A DNA stretch of 64,000 bases from JAJAZB01 sp965249815 (GCA_965249815.1 CBDFMV010000002.1:784600-848599); one strand, 5' to 3'. Positions 50,148-58,046 are shown, numbered from the stretch's first letter. Notes: generated from the letters alone by a model not told the origin. Numbers and translations are program-made.

Positions 50148-51500
50148 TTACCCGGCTTCGTTCACCAACACCCGGTAGCCCCACGCCCCGAGCGTCACCA
50201 CGTCGTCGCCCCTGAGCGCGTATTTTTCGCCGGTGAATAAATCGAAGTAATCGCCCGCCTGGTGTTTCGAGGCCAGTATTACCGTCACGGGCTGGGCGCT
50301 GAAGTTGAGGATCGCCACGACCTTGTCGTCGGCTTTTTCCCGCGAAAACGAAATCACCCGGTCGGGTTGATTATTGAAAATCCGCACCATGTCGCCCCCG
50401 GCGGCCCCGTTCCAGAGCGCCTGATTTCGGTGTTTGAGGGCAAAGAGTATTTTGTACATCCCGGCAAAAGGGTGGTCTTTCCACGCGATCACATCTTTCT
50501 CGAAAAAAAGGAGTGAACGGTCCAGGCCTGCTTCCTGTCCGCCATAAATCAGCGGCATACCGTTCACCACGCTGCACAGCGCCATGCAGAGGGGCAGGGC
50601 GTCGCCGAAGTAGCTGAACTGGTTGCCTTCCCAGGAATTCTTGTCGTGGTTGTCGGTAAAGGTCATCCGGTAGCCGTCCCTGGGGAACGTGCTCACATCG
50701 TGGGCCAGGTACTCGATGAGTCCGCCGAGGGGTTTTTTGCCCACCGTCGCGTCGTGCATCCGGTCCCAGAGGCTCCAGGAAAACGTGGCGTCGAAGGCGT
50801 GCCGGTGCAAGTCGCGGGATTCCCACTCGGCCAACATGAAAACGGGCTTGATGGCGTCGAGTTCGGCGCGGACGTTGTCCCAGAAATCGGTGGGCACAAA
50901 CCCGGCCACGTCGCAGCGGTAGCCGTCGATGTCGGCTTTGCGCACCCAGTACTTGAGCGCGTCGGTCATGTATCGGCGCAGGCCGGGCTGGTTGTAGTCG
51001 AAGTCGATGATGTCTTCCCAGTCGTACCAGGGCGTGGGCTGAAACTGACCATCTGCGGTTTTGGAGTACCATTCGGGGTGCTGGGTCACGAGCGGGTTGT
51101 CCCAGGCCGAGTGATTGGCCACCCAGTCGAGAATCACGTACATACCCAGGGCGTGGATTTTGGCTACCAGTTCTTTCAAATCGGCCAGCGTCCCGAATTC
51201 AGGGTTCACGCCGTAGTAATCCCGCACCGCGTAGTAACTGCCCAGCGTGCCTTTCCGGTGTTGAAGCCCGATCGGGTGAATGGGCATCAGCCAGATAATG
51301 TCCACGCCGAGATCTTTCAGCCGGGGCAGGTGGCTGGCAAAGGCGTTGAACGTGCCCTCACGTGTAAACTGCCGCAGGTTCACCTCGTAAATCGTCGCGT
51401 TGCGGCTCCAGTCGGGGTGCGTGAGTTCGACGTCGGGTTTGGGCTGGTAGCGGGCATCCGGAACGGGGAGAGGGGTCGGTTGGGATTGGGCGTTGATCAT
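50148..51500 (-). CDS. GH13-family alpha-amylase
   Basis: This is a 450-residue cytoplasmic glycoside hydrolase (no signal peptide) starting MINAQSQPTPLPVPD; the longer open frame upstream is spacer. The (beta/alpha)8 barrel shows all four GH13 regions: D-W-V-A-N-H, G-Y-R-C-D-V-A-G (nucleophile D197), F-M-L-A-E-W (acid/base E225) and F-T-D-N-H-D (D286). A short C-terminal beta domain follows. It probably degrades maltodextrins in the cytoplasm. Monocistronic. Confidence 0.92.
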   Translation of the reverse strand: MINAQSQPTPLPVPDARYQPKPDVELTHPDWSRNATIYEVNLRQFTREGTFNAFASHLPRLKDLGVDIIWLMPIHPIGLQHRKGTLGSYYAVRDYYGVNPEFGTLADLKELVAKIHALGMYVILDWVANHSAWDNPLVTQHPEWYSKTADGQFQPTPWYDWEDIIDFDYNQPGLRRYMTDALKYWVRKADIDGYRCDVAGFVPTDFWDNVRAELDAIKPVFMLAEWESRDLHRHAFDATFSWSLWDRMHDATVGKKPLGGLIEYLAHDVSTFPRDGYRMTFTDNHDKNSWEGNQFSYFGDALPLCMALCSVVNGMPLIYGGQEAGLDRSLLFFEKDVIAWKDHPFAGMYKILFALKHRNQALWNGAAGGDMVRIFNNQPDRVISFSREKADDKVVAILNFSAQPVTVILASKHQAGDYFDLFTGEKYALRGDDVVTLGAWGYRVLVNEAG

Positions 51501-51597
51501 GACGAAGCAATTGGAATCGGGGCGAGGGTACCAATTCTGTTCCCGTGAAGTAATCAAAACTCCGCAGCCGTCGCCCCGAACCGCTACCTTTACCCGC

Positions 51598-51879
51598 ATG
51601 ACGACCCAGGCCCTTAAACGAATTCTCAGCGGTGATGGCAAAACCGACGCCACGGATTACACCGCCAACCACGCTTTTTCGGAAGGCGTGGCCATCCTGG
51701 CCCGGTACGTGGCCGACGATGATTATTGGTTTGGCGAGGAAATCTGCCTATACGGAAAAGTCGCGCAGATTGCCCCATTCATCACCCGGGAAGACGCCCA
51801 GCGGCTGGCGGTGCTGGGCTGGTTTTTGGACGAAGAACACCGGACCGCCGAGGGCGGGTACTTTGCGATCTATTGCTGA
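51598..51879 (+). CDS. Small hypothetical protein
   Basis: This 93-residue soluble, acidic protein starts MTTQALKRILSGDGKTDATD. It has a W-F-G-E-E-I-C-L-Y-G-K-V block and R-L-A-V-L-G-W-F. No recognised family. Its stop codon overlaps the convergent monooxygenase gene by 10 nt. A TAccTTTA box lies just upstream of the start. Confidence 0.6.
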   Translation: MTTQALKRILSGDGKTDATDYTANHAFSEGVAILARYVADDDYWFGEEICLYGKVAQIAPFITREDAQRLAVLGWFLDEEHRTAEGGYFAIYC

Positions 51880-52943
51880 GATGCCACCGGCACCTCCGGA
51901 TGACGGGTCGATGCCGCCACGGCTTTCCGCACTACCGGCGCGATTTTCGTCCCGAAGAGTTCAATCGAGCGCAGGTTCTTTTCGTGAGGAATCAGGTGCC
52001 CGCCCACCAGTTGACCCAAATACCGCGTGTTGCCAAACAACTCGTGGAAGTGCAGCAGCTTGTCGATGATTTGCTGCGGACTCCCCACCAGCAGCGGCCC
52101 GTGCGCGCGCATGGCCTCGAAATGCTCGTAGCCAATCGGCGACCAGCCGCGCTCTTTCCCGACCCGGTTCATCAGCAACTGGTACGGCGGGAAAAACTCC
52201 GCTGCCGCCCGCTGCGAATCGTCCGCCGCGTAAAACTGCGAATTGACGCCCAGCGGCAACCGCGCCACGTCGTGCCCCGCCCGTTGGGCTGCCTGCCGAA
52301 ACAGGTTGATCAGCGGCACGAACCGTTCGGGCGATCCGCCCAGCATGGCCACCGTCATGGGCAGGTTGAGGCTACCCGCCCGCACCGCCGAGGCCGGGGT
52401 GCCGCCCACCGCAATCCAAATGGGCAACTGCGCCTGCAACGGGCGCGGGTACACGCCCCGGTCGTCGATGGGTGCGCGGTGCTTGCCCTGCCAGGTGACC
52501 CGTTCGTGCTGGTTGATTTCAAGGAGTAGTTTCAGGTGTTCCTCAAAAAGCGCGTCGTAGTCCTTGAGGTCGTAACCGAAGAGGGGAAACGACTCGATGA
52601 ACGACCCCCGCCCCGCCATGATTTCCGCCCGGCCACTGGAAATCAAATCCAGCGTGGCGAAATTCTGAAACACCCGCACCGGATCCGCCGAACTTAGCAC
52701 CGTGACCGAACTCGACAGCCGGATGGTTTTCGTCTGCGCCGCCGCTGCCGCCAGGATCACTTCCGGGGCCGAAATCACGAAATCGGCCCGGTGGTGTTCG
52801 CCCAGGGCGTACACATCGAGGCCCACCTCATCGGCGAGCTTGATTTCCTGTAGCAGTTCCTGCACCCGCCGGTGCGCGTTTACTGCGTTGCCCGCCACGC
52901 CGTCGGGCGCGATTTCGCCAAAATTGCTGATGCCTAATTCCAT
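51870..52943 (-). CDS. LLM-class flavin-dependent oxidoreductase
   Basis: This 357-residue luciferase-like TIM-barrel monooxygenase starts MELGISNFGEIAPDG. Typical blocks are A-L-G-E-H-H-R-A-D-F, L-S-S-S-V-T-V-L-S-S-A-D-P-V-R and I-M-A-G-R-G-S-F-I-E-S-F, and P-I-W-I-A-V-G-G-T-P. It uses reduced FMN or F420 and oxygen on an unknown substrate. Monocistronic; the 256-nt spacer upstream contains the paired structure at 53100. Confidence 0.9.
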   Translation of the reverse strand: MELGISNFGEIAPDGVAGNAVNAHRRVQELLQEIKLADEVGLDVYALGEHHRADFVISAPEVILAAAAAQTKTIRLSSSVTVLSSADPVRVFQNFATLDLISSGRAEIMAGRGSFIESFPLFGYDLKDYDALFEEHLKLLLEINQHERVTWQGKHRAPIDDRGVYPRPLQAQLPIWIAVGGTPASAVRAGSLNLPMTVAMLGGSPERFVPLINLFRQAAQRAGHDVARLPLGVNSQFYAADDSQRAAAEFFPPYQLLMNRVGKERGWSPIGYEHFEAMRAHGPLLVGSPQQIIDKLLHFHELFGNTRYLGQLVGGHLIPHEKNLRSIELFGTKIAPVVRKAVAASTRHPEVPVASQQ

Positions 52944-53099
52944 AATCGTTTCCGGAAAAGAGTTGGGAAACGAAGCGCGAATGGGGGGAGAGAAGTTCCC
53001 GCCGGGGAAACGAATCGAACGCGCACCGAAGGGAGGGCTGAAAAAAAAACTTTCCTCTTTTTAAAATACCCCCGCCCTCCGTTGCGACTATCCCCTCAG

Positions 53100-53169
53100 A
53101 GCCACCAGCGGAAGCCTGAATGAAACCGATGCATTTCAATCGTCGGGACGGGTTTCAGCGACGGTGGCT
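53100..53169 (+). other. Possible structured leader or terminator
   Basis: Two nested 7-bp pairings are seen: agccacc (53100) with ggtggct (53163), and tgaaacc (53121) with ggtttca (53151). Five T follow. It lies 30 nt upstream of the small membrane-protein gene and could be a transcription attenuator or leader RNA. This is seen by eye only; no known riboswitch family recognised. Confidence 0.35.
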
Positions 53170-53199
53170 TTTTCAACACATCCTAAAACAAACAAGTAC

Positions 53200-53466
53200 A
53201 TGAACCTCAACATTTGGCGAATCGGCGGCATCGCCCTCGTGGCCGGCTTAGCCCTGTTTCTGATCTCCCTCCTGGTCAAAGTCGTGCTGGTCGTGCTGGC
53301 TACCGCCCTGGTAGTGCGGGCCGTCGGCGGGCGATTCATGGGCCGCTCCTTTGGCCCGGTCGGACGAATGGGCGGACCGGCCACCGACATCATCTCCATC
53401 GACAACCCCGCCTACCGCACCCCCGTAAACCGCCTCGGTTTCGATCGGGTCATTCCCATCGGCTGA
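53200..53466 (+). CDS. Small membrane protein
   Basis: This is an 88-residue protein starting MNLNIWRIGGIALVAGLALF. A long hydrophobic stretch (residues about 7-42) probably forms two tight helices. A glycine/arginine-rich tail follows (GGRFMGRSFGPVGRMGGP). No family recognised. It precedes the Hsp20 gene by 165 nt with a palindrome between; the pair may be stress-related. Confidence 0.65.
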   Translation: MNLNIWRIGGIALVAGLALFLISLLVKVVLVVLATALVVRAVGGRFMGRSFGPVGRMGGPATDIISIDNPAYRTPVNRLGFDRVIPIG

Positions 53467-53480
53467 GCGGGCCTATCCTC

Positions 53481-53565
53481 AACTATCCCCAACCCCCTAA
53501 AGGGGGCTTTGTTTACGGATGAAATTCCAGGCAGGAAAGCCCCCTTTAGGGGGTTGGGGGTAGTT
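53481..53565. repeat. Inverted repeat of the 'ccccctaaaggggg' type
   Basis: Two 30-bp arms (53481-53510 and 53536-53565) match at 29 positions, and each arm contains the self-complementary core ccccctaaaggggg. It starts 15 nt after the stop of the small membrane-protein gene. The loop ends with ttccaggcagg, the same 11-mer as in the loop of the repeat at 12072. Confidence 0.88.
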
Positions 53566-53630
53566 TCATAAGTAACCCGGCGTAAAAAACACATCCCAAC
53601 CAAGTAATCAAAAAATTAAAACACACAACC

Positions 53631-54059
53631 ATGCATCACAAACAAGCATTTCAAGGCGAACACCGGGGCCATTGCGGCCCGATGAACTGGGGCAAATTCG
53701 GCCATTTTCAGGGACGCCACCGGGGCGCGCAGCCCCCCGTCAACATTGCCGAAACCGACGACGCCTACGTCATTTCCCTCTACGCGGCGGGGCTGGCCAA
53801 AGACCAGGTCACCCTCACGGTCAAAGACGACGTGCTCACCATCGCCTACCCGGGCACCGGGCGCGGCACCGAACCCACCCCGCCGGACAACGTCACCCAC
53901 CAGGAGTACAGCCAGGGCGCCTTTGAGCGGTCGTTCCGCCTCAACGACAAGGTACTGGTCGACGCCATCTCGGCCCGCTACGCCGACGGCATCCTGACCG
54001 TCACCTTGCCCCGCAACCCGACCACCAATAAGCCCGCGCAAACCATCGCCGTGGCGTAA
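53631..54059 (+). CDS. Hsp20/alpha-crystallin family small heat-shock protein
   Basis: This is a 142-residue holdase chaperone. A His/Gly-rich N-terminal arm (residues 1-35) precedes the alpha-crystallin domain (P-P-V-N-I-A-E-T-D-D-A-Y-V-I-S; D-Q-V-T-L-T-V-K-D-D-V-L-T-I). The conserved G-I-L-T-V-T-L-P-R motif follows, and a short C-terminal tail ends IAVA in place of the usual I-x-I/V. An intrinsic terminator lies 18 nt downstream. Confidence 0.9.
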   Translation: MHHKQAFQGEHRGHCGPMNWGKFGHFQGRHRGAQPPVNIAETDDAYVISLYAAGLAKDQVTLTVKDDVLTIAYPGTGRGTEPTPPDNVTHQEYSQGAFERSFRLNDKVLVDAISARYADGILTVTLPRNPTTNKPAQTIAVA

Positions 54060-54076
54060 ACAGCAGAGTAGTACGT

Positions 54077-54116
54077 AAAAAAGGCCAGTCCGTTTGATGC
54101 GGTGCTGGCCTTTTTT
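54077..54116 (+). terminator. Intrinsic terminator after hsp20
   Basis: A perfect 12-bp stem (54077-54088 with 54105-54116, aaaaaaggccag) with a 16-nt loop lies 17 nt past the hsp20 stop. Confidence 0.85.
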
Positions 54117-54202
54117 GGGGCTGTTCAAGCGTAGCCACGGGCACAAGGGCAACATTGCGCCAGGAAAAGCCCGGCAATCCCCATCAGGAGTTCGATTTGT
54201 GT

Positions 54203-54475
54203 CAACCGGAAGCGTATTCTCACGAACCGGAAGCGTATTCTCACCGACCGGACACCTATTCTCACAACCCGGAAGCTTATTCGCACAACCCGGAAGCCTA
54301 TTCTCACGAACCGGAAGGTCATTCTCACGAACCGGAAGGTCATTCTCACGAACCGGAAGGTCATTCTCATAAACCGGAGATGTATTCTCACAAACCGGAG
54401 ATGTATTCTCACAGACCGGAGGCGTATTCTCACAGACCGGAAGCCCATTCTCACGAACCGGAAGCGTATTCTCAC
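54203..54475. repeat. Minisatellite: thirteen 21-bp tandem units
   Basis: Thirteen consecutive 21-bp units with consensus gaaccggaagcgtattctca plus c, without a break or spacer. Because 21 is a multiple of 3 every frame repeats a 7-residue word. The plus strand reads E-P-E-A-Y-S-H, and the minus strand reads E-N-D/T-L-P-V-R in one frame and V-R-I/M-x-F-R-F in another. None of these frames has an ATG start. It occupies most of the 531-nt spacer between hsp20 and the hypothetical gene ending at 54591. Confidence 0.92.
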
Positions 54476-54486
54476 TTTTCGCCCAC

Positions 54487-54539
54487 AAAAAACCCGGAAC
54501 CAGCCCCCGACTCCCACCGTCGGTTGCTCGTTCCGGGTT
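54487..54539 (-). terminator. Intrinsic terminator (minus strand)
   Basis: A perfect 10-bp stem (54491-54500 with 54530-54539, aacccggaac) is followed on the minus strand by TTTTTT. It lies 52 nt past the stop of the minus-strand gene ending at 54591. Confidence 0.7.
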
Positions 54540-54590
54540 GTCAGCCCCGCCGTCCTCCGGTACCGGGTCAGGGGGCCTGCTGATACCAAT

Positions 54591-55313
54591 TCATTTCTTG
54601 GGCCGCGTAAACTTCAACCCACTCACCTGCTTAAACTGCGCGCTTTTCGTCCCGTAGGTGCTTTTCACCTCCTGCTTCATCAGCATCGCCGTATCTACCA
54701 GGTTCACCGGGTTCAGGTAAAACACCGCATCCCGCGCCGCGCGGGCATTGTCAACCGGTGCCTGCGCATTCCGCACCGCCGCGTTGGCATCCTGCAAGCG
54801 GGTGAGGGTCGCCGCCAGCGCCGTCAATTTCAGGTCATTCTGATTCGTCTTGTACTCCGTGTCGGTCGTCAGCGTCGCCACGATGGACGCAAAATCCGAC
54901 GCCCGGTCCTCGTAGCCCGTATTCACCGCCGACACCTGCTCCTTAGTTGGTTCCCCGTCGGGGGTTTTAGGCAGGGCTTTCGCCCGCCTTCCCCGCATCT
55001 GCCGCACGAAGCCCTTCACCTCGGCCTTCAACGCCTGGTTCGTACTCGACGCCGCGTGCGCCGCCATAATCCGCGTCAGCAGCAGCATCGTGGCCTTAAA
55101 CTCCTCCGCCCGGTCGCCCATCTTGTCCTTAAGCACCGGCAGCGCATTGCGCAGATCATTCAGCGACGACTGGCAATCACCCGCCAGCGCATTCACCGCC
55201 GCCAGCGCCAGAATCGCGTTAGCCGGGTTGTACCCCGTCCCGAAGTAGGTACAGGCCGTAATGCCCGTCCTGAAGTTGGCCAGATTCATGTCATGGCCGG
55301 TTTGTGAAGCCAT
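54591..55313 (-). CDS. Hypothetical helical protein
   Basis: This is a 240-residue soluble, alanine-rich, probably all-helical protein (A-N-A-I-L-A-L-A-A-V-N-A-L-A-G-D-C-Q near the start; F-K-A-T-M-L-L-L-T-R-I-M-A-A-H-A in the middle; Y-L-N-P-V-N-L-V-D-T-A in the last third). It has no signal peptide. Family not recognised. A 682-nt gene-free, repeat-rich stretch lies upstream of it. Confidence 0.7.
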   Translation of the reverse strand: MASQTGHDMNLANFRTGITACTYFGTGYNPANAILALAAVNALAGDCQSSLNDLRNALPVLKDKMGDRAEEFKATMLLLTRIMAAHAASSTNQALKAEVKGFVRQMRGRRAKALPKTPDGEPTKEQVSAVNTGYEDRASDFASIVATLTTDTEYKTNQNDLKLTALAATLTRLQDANAAVRNAQAPVDNARAARDAVFYLNPVNLVDTAMLMKQEVKSTYGTKSAQFKQVSGLKFTRPKK

Positions 55314-55994
55314 TGGAATAAGGATTTAGAGGGTTGGAAAACAGTTTAAAACCGCCGCCAACCTACGCACCCTCCGGGCCTTCCTCACTACCGTTAACTA
55401 AGTATACGGGATGAGGGGAAAAGTTTTTTGACGCCCCGTTCGGAGCCACCGCTGTGCTCGTCCGCGTCTTTGTCTTCGTTCCGAACCGATTCATCCAACG
55501 ACTGTCACGCTGAGCTTGTCGAAGCGCGTTGACGTAGCGCTTCGACAAGCTCAGCCTGACAAGAGAATGAGCTTGAAATGTAATAAGGTGGTAACGCGGA
55601 TGAGCGGGACTGACTCGCAATAGTATAGTTACATAGAATAACCGCACGCAGCACTCGTTCAAGTCTTACCCGTCATGGAATGATTGGACGCATTTTTTAC
55701 CCAGTTTTTAACTGGAAGTTAACCCGATTTTCGTTGCGGAAATGGCAGTTGAAAACTGCCGAAATGCATCGTCCAGGTCACAGACCTGAACGAGTCGCTT
55801 GAAGACTTGCGCCAGTTGGGGGAGAGGTTATAAATCATTGCATCATGCCACTCCCGCAATCGCTCGCATCCTGCGAGTGATGATTATTGTAAGCGCCTCT
55901 GGCGCGTGGTGTTTAGCAAGCACTTAGTAGTTCCCAATTGTTCGGAGTTTGCAACTCCGAATCCAACTATTGCGGGTTTGCAATCCGCCTGCCC
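55314..55994. other. Gene-free, repeat-rich 0.7-kb spacer
   Basis: No convincing gene is visible on either strand. The stretch holds the inverted repeat at 55503-55561 and most of the row of small hairpins starting at 55701. Its base composition is visibly lower in G+C than the flanking genes. It looks like decayed or acquired DNA next to a damaged toxin-antitoxin locus. Confidence 0.6.
55503..55561. repeat. Inverted repeat of the 'gagcttgtcgaag' type
   Basis: Two 25-bp arms (55503-55527 and 55537-55561) match at 24 positions around a 9-nt loop; the core is gctgagcttgtcgaagcgc. This word is a widespread dispersed repeat in unrelated bacterial genomes. Confidence 0.88.
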
Positions 55995-56018
55995 TCATTG
56001 GCGCGAATCTGCGATTCG
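55701..56018. repeat. Row of eight small hairpins, all with 3-nt loops
   Basis: Eight self-complementary units with 5-9 bp stems and exactly 3-nt loops are found at 55701-55715, 55744-55760, 55774-55788, 55863-55877, 55893-55905, 55941-55961, 55972-55988 and 56004-56018. Stem sequences differ in every unit. The loops read ttt, gaa, aca, tcc, tct and then tgc three times. The last unit lies inside the higA coding region. Confidence 0.75.
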
Positions 56019-56222
56019 TGTCCGCGCGTGTTCCGGTACTGGAATGGGCATGAGCGGAATGCTGTCTTCCCAAGCTTCGGCCAGCACCGAAAGCCGGGCC
56101 AGTTCATCGGCTTCTTCGGCGGTGAGCGCGTCAAAACTTCCCAGCTTCGTCACTTTTTGGAGGTACGTTTCGATGAGCGCCATCACCTGCGCATAGTGTT
56201 CCTCGTTTTCAATGCGGTTCAT
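55995..56222 (-). CDS. higA: HigA-type antitoxin lacking the helix-turn-helix domain
   Basis: This is a 75-residue protein starting MNRIENEEHYAQVMALIETY, which matches the N-terminal toxin-binding part of HigA-like antitoxins (I-x-N-E-x-x-Y, L-T-A-E-E-A-D-E-L-x-x-L-S-x-L-x-E-A-W-E-D and I-P-L-M-P-I-P). At the point where the Cro/C1-type HTH domain should begin, the protein instead ends with ARTRIADSRQ, encoded by a small hairpin repeat. The start 10 nt after the higB stop is favoured over an ATG 39 nt upstream. It may still bind the toxin but probably cannot bind the operator. Confidence 0.72.
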   Translation of the reverse strand: MNRIENEEHYAQVMALIETYLQKVTKLGSFDALTAEEADELARLSVLAEAWEDSIPLMPIPVPEHARTRIADSRQ

Positions 56223-56232
56223 GATGAAGAAG

Positions 56233-56526
56233 TTAGATAGTTGTTGCGTCGATTCGGTCATACTCGGCGTGGGTACCAACAAAACGAATGTACAGCGTCC
56301 GTTTGTCGAAAAAAATCATGGCTACCAGCCGGTAGTTATTTCCACGAATATTAAAAACAAACCGCTCATTACCCACGTAGTCAACGCTGTTAAACTGCCG
56401 TTTCACGTCGTTCAAATTCTTCCAGTCAGCGGCCTCTACCGTCTTGTACCAGTCGTTGAGTGCTTCCGCTGCATCAGCGTGTCGCCGACCAAAGGCGTTC
56501 AGAATTCGTTTGGTAATGATGACCAT
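56233..56526 (-). CDS. higB: HigB-type mRNA interferase toxin
   Basis: This is a 97-residue protein starting MVIITKRILNAFGRRHADAA. It matches the HigB_toxin family (RelE-like fold): A-L-N-D-W-Y-K-T-V-E-A-A-D-W-K-N-L-N-D-V-K, then F-N-I-R-G-N-N-Y-R-L-V-A-M-I, then F-V-G-T-H-A-E-Y-D-R-I. The basic and histidine catalytic positions (R-G-N-N-Y-R; H-A-E-Y) are present. Toxin-first order and a 10-nt spacing to the antitoxin are normal for higBA. The upstream in-frame extension is glycine-rich junk. Confidence 0.85.
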   Translation of the reverse strand: MVIITKRILNAFGRRHADAAEALNDWYKTVEAADWKNLNDVKRQFNSVDYVGNERFVFNIRGNNYRLVAMIFFDKRTLYIRFVGTHAEYDRIDATTI

Positions 56527-56582
56527 CGGTGGAGTCGTAAAAATAAGGAAAGTTTGCGCGAACGCCAGAGCAACGGGTCTTT

Positions 56583-58046
56583 TCACCCCATCACCCCCTC
56601 CCCAGCCCCCACCTTCCTCGACACCGCCCACAACCCCAGAAACGTCAGCAAGCCATTCAGCAGCAGCTTTTCAAACCCAAACGTGTAGCCAAACCACCCC
56701 GGCGCGTTGCTGACGAACAGGTAAGTAAGCAGCGGCGAAGCCACGCAGAGATACGGCACGAAGCGGTCGGCCACGGCTTTTTTGGTGTACAACCCGAAGG
56801 CGTACAGCCCCAGCAGCGGCCCGTAGGTGTACCCGGCCAAATCGAAAATGGTGCGGATCATGGCCTGGTTGTTCAACTGCCGGAACAGGATAATCACCAC
56901 CAGAAACAACCCCGAAAACATCAGGTGAACGCGCGTTTTCATCCGCTGACGGCGGGCTTCGGGGTACTGTTCGATGTTCAGGAAGTCGATGCAGAACGAG
57001 GTCGTGAGCGCCGTGAGGGCTGAGTCGCTGCTGGCGTAGGTGGCCGCCGTGATGCCCAGCAGGAACGTTACCGCCGCCACGAGGCCGAACTGGTTGCCGA
57101 GGGCCAGCATCGGGTAGAGGTCGTCGGTGCGGGCGGGCAGGGCCAGTCCCGTCTGGTTGGCGTAAATGTAAAGCAGCGCCCCGAGGCTCAGAAAAGCAAA
57201 GTTGACGACCACCAGCACCACGCTGAACCAGAACATGTTTTTCTGGGCCTCACCGATGCTCTTGCAGGTGAGGTTTTTCTGCATCAAATCCTGGTCGAGG
57301 CCCGTCATCACGATGGCGATAAACGCGCCCGAGACGAAGTCTTTGAAGAAGTTGTTTTTGGGTGCCCAATCCCAGACGAAAATGCGCGAGTACGAACTCG
57401 CCGTGACGGTACGCCAGAGGTCACCGCCGGAATAACCCAGTTTCTGCGCAATCAGGTACACCGTCAGAAACACCGCCGTGACCAGAAATACGGTTTGCAG
57501 GGTGTCGGTCACGATGATGGTTTTCACGCCGCCCTTGAACGTGTAAATCCAGATGAGCGCGATGGCCAGTACCACGGTGGCCTCGAAGGGCACACCGAGC
57601 GCGTCGAAAATGGCGAGCTGAAGCACCTCCACGGCGATGAACATCCGACCCGCCGACCCGACCGTGCGCGCCAGCAGGAAAAACCCCGCGCCGGTTTTGT
57701 ACGACCAGAACCCGAAGCGGCTTTCGAGGTAGCTGTAAATCGAAATCAGATTGAGCCGGTAGTACAGCGGCATCAGCACGGTGGCGATGACGAAATACCC
57801 CACAAGGTAACCCAGCACTACCTGAAAATACGAGAACTGCCCCGTGCCCACGTTGCCCGGCACCGAGATGAACGTGACTCCCGACAGCGAGGTGCCAATC
57901 ATGCCAAACGCCACCAGATACCACGGCGACTGTTTGTTGGCGGTGAAAAACGTGGTGGTGTCGGCGTTGCGCGAAGTGAAGTAGGAAACTGCCACGAGCA
58001 TGGCGAAATAAACCAGCAAAATGGTCAGGGCTAACGTGGTGTTCAT
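56583..58046 (-). CDS. Sodium:solute symporter (SSS family)
   Basis: This 487-residue protein with about 13 membrane helices starts MNTTLALTILLVYFAMLVAV. Family motifs are S-P-W-Y-L-V-A-F-G-M-I-G-T-S-L-S-G-V-T-F-I-S-V-P-G (first sodium-binding helix), Y-S-Y-L-E-S-R-F-G and S-S-D-S-A-L-T-A-L-T-T-S-F. It uses the sodium gradient to import a small solute; substrate not predictable. The 180-residue N-terminal extension of the open frame is antisense to clpS and not coding. Confidence 0.9.
   Translation of the reverse strand: MNTTLALTILLVYFAMLVAVSYFTSRNADTTTFFTANKQSPWYLVAFGMIGTSLSGVTFISVPGNVGTGQFSYFQVVLGYLVGYFVIATVLMPLYYRLNLISIYSYLESRFGFWSYKTGAGFFLLARTVGSAGRMFIAVEVLQLAIFDALGVPFEATVVLAIALIWIYTFKGGVKTIIVTDTLQTVFLVTAVFLTVYLIAQKLGYSGGDLWRTVTASSYSRIFVWDWAPKNNFFKDFVSGAFIAIVMTGLDQDLMQKNLTCKSIGEAQKNMFWFSVVLVVVNFAFLSLGALLYIYANQTGLALPARTDDLYPMLALGNQFGLVAAVTFLLGITAATYASSDSALTALTTSFCIDFLNIEQYPEARRQRMKTRVHLMFSGLFLVVIILFRQLNNQAMIRTIFDLAGYTYGPLLGLYAFGLYTKKAVADRFVPYLCVASPLLTYLFVSNAPGWFGYTFGFEKLLLNGLLTFLGLWAVSRKVGAGEGVMG

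Noticed and set aside
54203..54475. CRISPR-like array
   Set aside because: The 21-bp units are contiguous with no spacers between them, and no cas gene is nearby; it is a tandem minisatellite.
53616..54488. 290-codon minus-strand frame across hsp20 and the minisatellite
   Set aside because: It lacks an ATG start, is antisense to the Hsp20 gene over half its length and owes its openness to the repeat period.
55363..55662. 99-codon minus-strand frame in the repeat-rich spacer
   Set aside because: Its sequence (SLSKRYVNALRQAQ) is the translation of the gagcttgtcgaag palindrome, a well-known source of false genes.
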